A stretch of DNA of 64,000 bases. Source: Tectiglobus sp051009975 (GTDB lineage: Bacteria > Pseudomonadota > Alphaproteobacteria > Rhizobiales > Hyphomicrobiaceae). Both the position numbers and the translations under genes were made by a program. The stretch covers positions 1-64,000 of the forward strand of contig JBPCWA010000510.1 of assembly GCA_051009975.1 (NCBI GenBank). The letters run 5' to 3'. Shown here piece by piece: positions 35,492-42,636 of this stretch (positions are counted from its first letter, which is position 1; the number at the start of each line of letters is the position of its first letter). A model generated the notes under the pieces. The model was given only the letters and a program-made list of their open reading frames with translations. It was not told the DNA's origin and did not search any database.

Positions 35492-36061
35492 ATGATATTG
35501 GCACTCAAGAACATTCATACGGGCGTCTTCCGCGCCTTGGAAAACCTTACAAACGGCTGGTTCGTCGGCCTAGCGGCACGTTTTGTATTCTCGAGTGTGC
35601 TATTGATGTACTTCTTGAACTCTGCGTCCACGAAAGTGGGATCTGATTTCCCTGGCGTTCTTGTTCCGACCTCGGGCGCGTATGCGCAAATGTTGCCTCC
35701 AGTAGCCGAGCAATTCGGCTACAACGCGGACAAGATCCCTTTCTTTCCTTACGGTTTAATTGTTTACGCGGGAACCTACGCGGAATTCCTGTTGCCAATT
35801 CTGGTCTTGGTGGGGTTGTTTACGCGCCTGTCGAGCCTCGGGCTCATCATATTCATTTTTGTAATGACGTACGTTGACATCTTTTTTCACGGGGTGGACG
35901 CGAAGACCATTGGCGAAATGTTTGATCGCATCCAGGACTCGCCAATCTGTGATCAGCGATTGCTCTGGTTGTTTCCGCTGGTGTATTTGGTTTTGAAAGG
36001 CCCAGGCCTGATCTCGCTTGACGCTCTTCTGGGATATTTTTTCGAGGAGGACGAAATCTAG
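35492..36061 (+). CDS. DoxX family membrane protein of the buf cluster
   Basis: A 189-residue inner-membrane protein with four hydrophobic segments: about residues 26-45, 82-103, 106-126 and 150-168. DoxX-family proteins accompany most bufA-B-C loci (sometimes called BufD) and may supply electrons or oxygen-linked redox chemistry. The start is ATG 35492 because GGGGAGG lies 9 bases upstream and family length fits; the longer frame from 35297 lies within bufC. Between the third and fourth helices is a hydrophilic stretch with IFFHGVDAKTIGEMFDRIQD. Confidence 0.88.
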   Translation: MILALKNIHTGVFRALENLTNGWFVGLAARFVFSSVLLMYFLNSASTKVGSDFPGVLVPTSGAYAQMLPPVAEQFGYNADKIPFFPYGLIVYAGTYAEFLLPILVLVGLFTRLSSLGLIIFIFVMTYVDIFFHGVDAKTIGEMFDRIQDSPICDQRLLWLFPLVYLVLKGPGLISLDALLGYFFEEDEI

Positions 36062-36404
36062 ATAATTCACTGGGAAGCGATATCGGCAAAGGCGGCCATT
36101 GGAAAATACGCCGTCACCACGGTCCCCTCAAAAAGAGAATGAGATAGTCCTTGGGGCCGTTTTACTGGAGACGTCTTAACGGAACCGAGAAAAATCCCCC
36201 ACTCGGAAGTATGGTCCAGTGCATTGGATACTGGACCAGATGATATTGGCGTAACGGCACTCTCATTCTGTTCGACGGTGCCGCAGTGAACCGATTGGTG
36301 CGTCGCAGGATAGAGATGAACGTTGAATGTATCCGAAAGGCTGATCGCCGCGCGTCTCGGAACGTTAATGCTGTGCCAGCCTCCTGGATATAGAGAGCGA
36401 AGTT
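36062..36404. other. Convergent intergenic region between DoxX and bactofilin genes
   Basis: 343 bases without a gene. A perfect 9-bp inverted repeat, TGGTCCAGT 36212-36220 and ACTGGACCA 36230-36238, has a 9-base spacer and no T-run. A weaker stem (ACGG and CCCC with GGGG and CCGT, 36119-36160) is followed by TTTT and could terminate the buf operon. Confidence 0.45.
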
Positions 36405-37013
36405 CTAGTTCTTCAGAAACGCATCGACATTTTGATTGATCGGTAGGACCGCGTCATTGGACTCGAAAGGTTTGCCAGCGGTTTCGAGTCTATCCTTGAG
36501 GCGAGAGTTGCGGGACATCGCCGCTGGTTGATCAAGCGCCGCCGTTGCCTTGACAAGTTGATCCACATCACTCGCGCTCTCGTCATAGCAGAGCGCCCCC
36601 TTAATGATGGCTCCTTCCTCGATTGCGACGGTCCGATGATGGATTTCACTGTTTACACAAGCTGTCTTTTCAATGACGACCCGCGTTGCGCGAATCACGC
36701 CGAGCGTGGCTCCCCGCACAAAAAGCTCGTCAACGGTTATAGCGCCTTCGACCGATGCGTTCTCGTCAACGATAAGGAGTTTGCATCTGATGTTGCCGTG
36801 GACGGCCCCTTTCACCATGATGTCTCCGTCGCTTTCGAGATCGCCGGTCATGGTTAGCCATTCGTCAATGACCGAATTCGACGGTGAGCGTCCATTGTTC
36901 GATTTTGGCACACCGACCGAGACCAGTGCGTTTTGGGACACTTGACCCTGATAATTGCCATGATGCAATTCAGGGCCAGGCCGGCCGTCGATCTCAGGTT
37001 TTTTGCTGAACAT
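36405..37013 (-). CDS. Bactofilin family polymer-forming cytoskeletal protein
   Basis: A 202-residue protein. The central DUF583 beta-helix runs from about residue 50 to 140: DEWLTMTGDLESDGDIMVKG, VHGNIRCKLLIVDENASVEG and VRGATLGVIRATRVVIEKTA are its right-handed turns. Flanking segments are hydrophilic and disordered. Bactofilins assemble into filaments that position cell-wall or stalk-forming enzymes. There is no adjacent M23 peptidase, the common partner. It is divergent from the riboswitch-metZ unit. Confidence 0.9.
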   Translation of the reverse strand: MFSKKPEIDGRPGPELHHGNYQGQVSQNALVSVGVPKSNNGRSPSNSVIDEWLTMTGDLESDGDIMVKGAVHGNIRCKLLIVDENASVEGAITVDELFVRGATLGVIRATRVVIEKTACVNSEIHHRTVAIEEGAIIKGALCYDESASDVDQLVKATAALDQPAAMSRNSRLKDRLETAGKPFESNDAVLPINQNVDAFLKN

Positions 37014-37246
37014 ATTGCCATTACCCTTGGTTGGAGCTGCGAGGTCTTAGAGAAACATATGCTCCAGGTCTCAAAAACCGTGCCAAACGGGAGATTGGGC
37101 CTCGCTCAGAATAATATTTTCATGTGAGAACCGGGTTGGCCTGGCGACATCCGGCCAATGATGCACGACTAAGATGCATCAAGCATAACAGGCGCAAAGA
37201 GATATACAGTTGACGATACGCGGCTATTCGAAGTATCAAATGGGTT

Positions 37247-37301
37247 CGTGGTGATTTGGCCGGCCGGCTTGCAGCCACGTAAAAAAACTCGCTAAAAGGC
37301 C
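37247..37301 (+). ncRNA. SAM-II riboswitch
   Basis: The conserved SAM-II parts occur in order: P1 left CGTGGT 37247-37252, GATTT 37253-37257, a GGCC-containing loop, TTGCA 37269-37273, P1 right GCCACG 37274-37279, an A-rich linker TAAAAAAACTC, and the 3' motif GCTAAAAGGCC 37291-37301 whose GGCC can pair with the loop to make the pseudoknot. SAM-II elements control methionine genes in alphaproteobacteria; metZ follows. High S-adenosylmethionine is expected to reduce metZ expression. Confidence 0.92.
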
Positions 37302-37309
37302 GCGCGCGG

Positions 37310-37361
37310 ACCTGGCTCTGATCGCTCGGCTTTTGCGAGCTGTGATCGGCCAGGTTTTTTT
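37310..37361 (+). terminator. Intrinsic terminator of the SAM-II / metZ leader
   Basis: ACCTGGC 37310-37316 pairs with GCCAGGT 37349-37355; inside it GCTCG 37324-37328 pairs with CGAGC 37336-37340, and seven T run from 37355. It begins 8 bases after the riboswitch and ends 44 bases before the metZ ATG, so it is likely to be the expression platform. Confidence 0.85.
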
Positions 37362-37405
37362 GTGGCCGGAATAGATCTATTCAACTCGGCTACGGAGAGT
37401 GCGCG

Positions 37406-38614
37406 ATGAAAGATGATGATGCCAAAAACGGCCGCTCAGACCGTTGGCTACCTCAGACAACATTGGTCCATGGCGGCGTTCTACGCTCCCAGTTCGGTGA
37501 AACGTCCGAGGCACTCTACCTCACGCAAGGTTACCTCTACGACAGCGCGGAACAAGCTGAGCAACGCTTCAAGGATGAGGCAGGCGGATTCATCTATTCA
37601 AGATATGCAAATCCGACGGTTGCAATGTTTGAGGAACGCATGCGCTCGTTCGAAGGTGCCGGCGCTGGGCGTGCCACGGCAACAGGCATGGCTGCTGTTA
37701 GCGCGGCGATCTTGTCTTATGTGAGCGCCGGCGACCATGTGGTCTCTGCGCGAGCCTTGTTTGGGTCCTGTCGCTACATCGTCGAAGATCTTTGTCCAAG
37801 ATATGGGATTGAGTCGACCCTCGTTCACGGACCTGACCTCGATCAATGGCGTGCAGCTGTTCGCTCGAATACTAAACTGTTCTTCTTCGAATCACCTTCC
37901 AATCCGACGCTTGATCTGGTCGACATTGTATCGGTCTGCAAAATTGCACGCGAAATTGGGGCACTCGTAGTCGTCGACAACGTCTTCGCGACGCCAATGC
38001 TACAAAGGCCGCTGGAACTCGGAGCGGACGTTGTGGTTTATTCGGCAACGAAACATATTGATGGACAGGGCCGTTGCCTCGGTGGAATTGTTCTTGGCTC
38101 GAAAGACTACGTCAGTGACAACTTGCATACATACTTGAAGCATACCGGCCCATCGCTTAGTCCGTTCAACGCTTGGACTCTACTTAAGGGGCTCGAGACG
38201 CTGCCTGTTCGCGTACGGCAGCAGTGCGAAAGTGCAGATGTTGTGGCCCACAGTCTTAGCGGACGCCATGATATCAACAGGGTCATTTATTGTGGGCATG
38301 ACTGTCATCCTCAGATCGAGCTGGCGAAACGTCAAATGCACGGGGGCGGGCAGATCGTATCGTTCGAATTGGCTGGAGGCAAAGTCCATGCCTTCAAGTT
38401 TTTAAATGCTCTGAAGTTGATAAGACTGTCCAACAATCTTGGAGATGCCAAGAGCCTTATCACGCATCCGGCGACGACGACCCATCAACGACTGAAACCC
38501 GAGGAGCGCGAGCGACTTGGCATTGGTGACGGCCTTGTTCGATTGTCGGTGGGTCTCGAAGCGACCGAGGATATTCTAGCTGACATCGAGGCTGCATTGG
38601 CCGCAGCTGGCTGA
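37406..38614 (+). CDS. metZ: O-succinylhomoserine sulfhydrylase
   Basis: A 402-residue PLP enzyme that makes homocysteine from O-succinylhomoserine and sulfide. Cys/Met-metabolism family motifs: FIYSRYANPTVAMFEERM, VVDNVFATPMLQRPLELGAD, and the PLP lysine in VYSATKHIDGQGRCLGG. The signature near the C-terminus, AKSLITHPATTTHQRL, is intact. It could act on the O-acetyl ester instead; MetZ is favoured by the riboswitch-metZ arrangement in this order. A Shine-Dalgarno GGAGAG sits about 6 bases before ATG 37406. Confidence 0.95.
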   Translation: MKDDDAKNGRSDRWLPQTTLVHGGVLRSQFGETSEALYLTQGYLYDSAEQAEQRFKDEAGGFIYSRYANPTVAMFEERMRSFEGAGAGRATATGMAAVSAAILSYVSAGDHVVSARALFGSCRYIVEDLCPRYGIESTLVHGPDLDQWRAAVRSNTKLFFFESPSNPTLDLVDIVSVCKIAREIGALVVVDNVFATPMLQRPLELGADVVVYSATKHIDGQGRCLGGIVLGSKDYVSDNLHTYLKHTGPSLSPFNAWTLLKGLETLPVRVRQQCESADVVAHSLSGRHDINRVIYCGHDCHPQIELAKRQMHGGGQIVSFELAGGKVHAFKFLNALKLIRLSNNLGDAKSLITHPATTTHQRLKPEERERLGIGDGLVRLSVGLEATEDILADIEAALAAAG

Positions 38615-38902
38615 TCCATTGGGCGACAAGTGTTCGTGGTCTGTGGCGGTGTAGGGAAATGAACTCTTTTCGTAATGGTGTCACATTCCGATCTCGGTCA
38701 TTCAGTTTATCTTCCGAAGGTGGAAATTCAGAGTTGGAAAAGTCTTCGTTCCTCCAACGCAGCGAGGTATTGCATGAACTCACAGCTCATTTCGTGGATC
38801 GCAACCACAGGATCTGGAAATAAGAGTGCAGAACCAAATAACGATGATTTCAGATGCATGTATTGATGGCCTGGAACTATCGAACAATGTAAGGAGCTGG
38901 CA

Positions 38903-41900
38903 ATGTCGATCCATGTGGCCCTAACCCACAGGACAACATACACTTACGACCGCCAGATCAGTCTTGGTCCGCAAATTGTGCGGTTGCGGCCTGCGCCGCA
39001 TAGCAGAACTCCCATCTTAAGCTATGCGCTTTCTCTCACGCCCGAAGACCATTTTCTCAACTGGCAGCAAGATCCCTTTGGTAACTTTCTCGCCCGCATG
39101 GTGCCGCATTCAAAGACCAAGGAGTTCTCAATAACGGTCGATTTGGTGGCGGACGTTTCGATTATCAATCCATTTAATTTCTTCCTCGAAGAGACGGCCA
39201 TGCTGTGGCCGCCGTCGTACTCGGCGCTCGAACTTTCGGAACTCGCGCCATATCTGGCTCACGAGCCACCTGGAGACCGCCTCAAGGCGTATCTTACCGA
39301 GATCACAGGCGACATGGATGGCCAAACGATTGATGAAATTGTTGCGCTCAATCAGCGTGTGGAGCGAGATATCGGCTATGTCATTCGGATGGAAGAGGGA
39401 GTTCAGCCGGTAGAGGAAACCTTGCGTATGGCGTCAGGATCCTGTCGCGATAGCGGTTGGTTGTTGGTTAATATTCTTCGAAATCTCGGACTGGCCGCAC
39501 GATTTGTTTCTGGCTATCTTATCCAGTTGAAGCCAGACGAAAGGCCCCTAGAAGGGCCGGTTGGTACCGATCAAGACTTCACAGATTTGCACGCATGGGC
39601 CGAAGTCTACCTTCCAGGGGCCGGTTGGGTTGGGCTTGATCCGACATCTGGATTGCTTGCTGGTGAGGGCCACATTCCCTTGGCGGCAGCCCCTCACTTC
39701 GCGTCCGCTGCTCCTATCTCCGGTCGCCATGAGCCGTCCGAAGTTTCGTTCGACTTCAGCATGCAAATTCGTCGGATCGCTGAAACACCCCGAGTAACAA
39801 AGCCTTATAGCGAGGTGCAATGGCGAGAAATTCTGGCGGCGGGACGAGATGTTGATGTGCGCCTCGAGAAGAGCGACGTACGTCTGACTATGGGCGGGGA
39901 ACCCACATTCGTATCAGTCGATGACATGGATGGTGCAGAGTGGACGACCGAAGCGGTCGGTCCAACAAAGCGGGCGTTCGCCGAAGGTCTTGTACGCAGA
40001 TTGGCGCGTCGGCGTGCGAGTGGGGCACTGCTGCATTTTGGGCAAGGTAAATGGTATCCGGGCGAGCAGTTGCCGCGCTGGTCTTTCGCTGTTTACTGGC
40101 GCAAAGATGGTCAGCCGTTGTGGGAAGATGAAACCCTGATAGGATGGGAGAGGCCCGAAGTTCAGGCGTCGATACAATCGGCGGAGAATTTTACGCGCGA
40201 ATTGTGCAATCAGATGGGGTTGCCGGCGGATAGTGCTTTGGCTGCCTATGAGGATGCTGCCTATTTCGCGCTGGTTGAGCAAAAATTGCCCCTGGGCGAG
40301 AGCGTATCCGAGAATGAGATCGAAGATGAAGCTGAGCGCGCACGTCTCATTAGGGCCTTTGATCGTGGATTAGCAACGCCAGTCGGATTCATTGTTCCTA
40401 TCCAGGTATGGCAAACCAAGGATCGCGGTCGACGTTGGGTTACTGAGCGTTGGAGGACACGACGCGACAAACTGTTTTTGCTACCTGGCGATTCACCTAT
40501 TGGATTTCGATTGCCATTGGCTGGACTGCGCCACGTTCCAGGAACGGATTATCCGCACATGAGGCCGCGTGATCCGCTTTCGCAATATGAGCCTTTGCCG
40601 CAACGTGCAGAACTTCTGTTTCAGCGTCGCTCAGTTGCACTTGAAGAAACTGCAGCCGCTGATGCGAACGTAGAAGAGATTGCGGGCAGTGTGCGCACAG
40701 CGATGGCTATCGAGCCGCGCGATGGTCAGCTCTGCATTTTCATGCCACCGCTAACTGACGCTGAGGATTATGCGGCACTGGTGGCGGCTATTGAGGAGAG
40801 TGCAAAGCACACACGCACACCGATTCGAATTGAAGGCTACGAGCCACCAAGTGATCCGCGGCTGTGTGTTCTCAAAGTGACACCTGACCCTGGTGTCCTT
40901 GAAGTCAACACCAACCCGGTAGCGAATTGGGATGATGCAGTCGACGATACATATACGCTCTATGAAGATGCCCGCGAATCGAGGTTGGCAACTGAAAAGT
41001 TCATGATGGATGGGCGACATACCGGTACCGGTGGCGGCAACCATATTGTCCTCGGGGGCCCCTCCGCAGCTGACAGTCCCTTTTTGCGTCGCCCAGATCT
41101 CTTGGCCAGCATCATTACCTATTGGCAGCACCATCCCTCTTTGTCTTATCTCTTCTCCGGCTTGTTTCTCGGTCCAACGAGTCAGGCGCCACGCGTCGAT
41201 GAGGCTCGTCATGAGCAGGTTTATGAGCTTGAAATTGCAATGGCTCAGCTGCCTGAAGTGGGAGCTGAGCCACCGCCACTTTGGTTAGTCGATCGATTGT
41301 TTCGAAACTTACTGATCGATTCGACCGGCAACACGCATCGTGCTGAAATTTGTATCGACAAACTCTACTCGCCTGACGGACCGGCAGGTCGCCTCGGCCT
41401 GGTTGAATTTCGATCTTTTGAAATGCCGCCGCATGCGCGTATGAGTTTGGCGCAGCAATTGCTTCTCCGGGCACTGGTTGCGGTTTTCTGGGAAAAGCCA
41501 TATCGCCACCGTATGGTCCGATGGGGCACAGCGCTGCACGATCGCTTCATGTTGCCCCATTTTGTGTGGTCAGATTTTGTAAGTGTACTCGAGGACTTAA
41601 ACGCCAATGACTTTGCATTCCGAGGGGAGTGGTTTGCACCGCATTTTGAATTTCGCTTTCCGGCCTACGGCTCGGTTTGCCACGGTGGTGTGAGATTGGA
41701 AGTTCGACAGGCGCTTGAACCGTGGCATGTCTTGGGAGAGGAAGGTGCCGTCGGAGGAACAGCTCGTTACGTCGATAGTTCTCTAGAGCGATTGCAAGTC
41801 ATGTGCACAGGATTGGTTCCAGGCCGCCATACAATCCTGTGCCAGGGACAACGAGTGCCACTGATGGAAACCGGCGTGTGGGGAGAGGGCGTTGCAGGCA

Positions 41901-42202
41901 TCCGCTATCGCGCGTGGCAACCACCGACCGCGTTGCATCCGACGATTGGAATTCACTCTCCTCTTACCTTCGATATTGTAGACACATGGTCGAATCGCTC
42001 GATCGGCGGTTGTCGGTACCATGTGTTTCACCCCGGTGGGAAGTCGCCGGACACCTTCCCAGTGAATTCCTATGAGGCTGAAGGACGGCGATTGGCAAGA
42101 TTTGAAGCGATAGGTCACACACCTGGCGACGTCACGCTACCGCCGCCGATCGTCAATCCCGACTATCCATCTACACTCGACCTTCGCCGCATTGGCGTGT
42201 GA
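38903..42202 (+). CDS. Transglutaminase-like protein fused to a circularly permuted amidoligase (DUF2126)
   Basis: An 1099-residue cytoplasmic-type protein. Residues 1-90 are the bacterial transglutaminase-like N-terminal domain; the core follows with the Cys-His-Asp triad at Cys181 (SGSCRDSGW), His230 (DLHAWAEVY) and Asp246 (VGLDPTSG). From about residue 300 to the end is DUF2126, with MGGEPTFVSVDDMDGAEW, HTGTGGGNHIVLGG and LGLVEFRSFEMPPHARM, a circularly permuted ATP-grasp/GCS-like amide ligase. Such fusions are predicted to make and break peptide or gamma-glutamyl bonds. It leads a three-gene set with the ATP-grasp/Alpha-E and transglutaminase genes. SD AAGGAG precedes the ATG. Confidence 0.93.
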   Translation: MSIHVALTHRTTYTYDRQISLGPQIVRLRPAPHSRTPILSYALSLTPEDHFLNWQQDPFGNFLARMVPHSKTKEFSITVDLVADVSIINPFNFFLEETAMLWPPSYSALELSELAPYLAHEPPGDRLKAYLTEITGDMDGQTIDEIVALNQRVERDIGYVIRMEEGVQPVEETLRMASGSCRDSGWLLVNILRNLGLAARFVSGYLIQLKPDERPLEGPVGTDQDFTDLHAWAEVYLPGAGWVGLDPTSGLLAGEGHIPLAAAPHFASAAPISGRHEPSEVSFDFSMQIRRIAETPRVTKPYSEVQWREILAAGRDVDVRLEKSDVRLTMGGEPTFVSVDDMDGAEWTTEAVGPTKRAFAEGLVRRLARRRASGALLHFGQGKWYPGEQLPRWSFAVYWRKDGQPLWEDETLIGWERPEVQASIQSAENFTRELCNQMGLPADSALAAYEDAAYFALVEQKLPLGESVSENEIEDEAERARLIRAFDRGLATPVGFIVPIQVWQTKDRGRRWVTERWRTRRDKLFLLPGDSPIGFRLPLAGLRHVPGTDYPHMRPRDPLSQYEPLPQRAELLFQRRSVALEETAAADANVEEIAGSVRTAMAIEPRDGQLCIFMPPLTDAEDYAALVAAIEESAKHTRTPIRIEGYEPPSDPRLCVLKVTPDPGVLEVNTNPVANWDDAVDDTYTLYEDARESRLATEKFMMDGRHTGTGGGNHIVLGGPSAADSPFLRRPDLLASIITYWQHHPSLSYLFSGLFLGPTSQAPRVDEARHEQVYELEIAMAQLPEVGAEPPPLWLVDRLFRNLLIDSTGNTHRAEICIDKLYSPDGPAGRLGLVEFRSFEMPPHARMSLAQQLLLRALVAVFWEKPYRHRMVRWGTALHDRFMLPHFVWSDFVSVLEDLNANDFAFRGEWFAPHFEFRFPAYGSVCHGGVRLEVRQALEPWHVLGEEGAVGGTARYVDSSLERLQVMCTGLVPGRHTILCQGQRVPLMETGVWGEGVAGIRYRAWQPPTALHPTIGIHSPLTFDIVDTWSNRSIGGCRYHVFHPGGKSPDTFPVNSYEAEGRRLARFEAIGHTPGDVTLPPPIVNPDYPSTLDLRRIGV

Positions 42203-42636
42203 TCGGTAGACGGCAGCCAGTCTTTCATTTCGAGCTTAGGTGGTGATCGATGTTGCCGACCAAGCTAACTGATTTGCGCTTAACTTCAATGGGTTGTACG
42301 CTATCACGTGCGAATTGTGTCGGCCGTGGCGTGGTCCTGAATTTGGTGAAAGGAGGGGTAGGCTGCGACGGATGTGTCGAGAAGTCTTTTCATCATATGT
42401 TCGGCTCAACGTCTGTAGTGACGTCGAATAATCTTCTTGGATGTCGGACTGGGCCAAGTGATTCCAAGTCATTCCAAGGGAGGCCAGTCGAAGCGAGGCA
42501 GTCGAAGCGAGGCAGTCGAAGCGAGGCAGTCGAAGCAAGGCAGTCGAAGCAAGGCAGTCGAAGCAAGGCAGTCGAAGCAAGGCAGTCGAAGCAAGGCCAT
42601 GTCGGGTGATCAGGCAATGTTGGGAGCCTATAGGAA
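42203..42636. other. Intergenic region containing a 14-bp minisatellite
   Basis: 434 bases between the DUF2126 gene and the next gene of the set, unusually long for a functional cluster. The repeat at 42486-42597 takes up the 3' third. ORFs through the repeat are artefacts of its periodicity. No terminator or promoter could be identified with confidence. Confidence 0.5.
42486..42597. repeat. Eight exact-register copies of a 14-bp unit
   Basis: The unit AGTCGAAGCGAGGC occurs three times, then AGTCGAAGCAAGGC five times, differing at one base, with no interruption. The two homogeneous blocks indicate recent copy-number expansion. The array ends 39 bases before the TTG start of the following gene, so copy number could change spacing or secondary structure in its leader. 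Confidence 0.97.

Noticed and set aside
36180..36240. Insertion sequence remnant
   Set aside because: The sequence AAAAATCCCCCACT and the nearby palindrome recalled IS ends, but no transposase fragment or second end was found.
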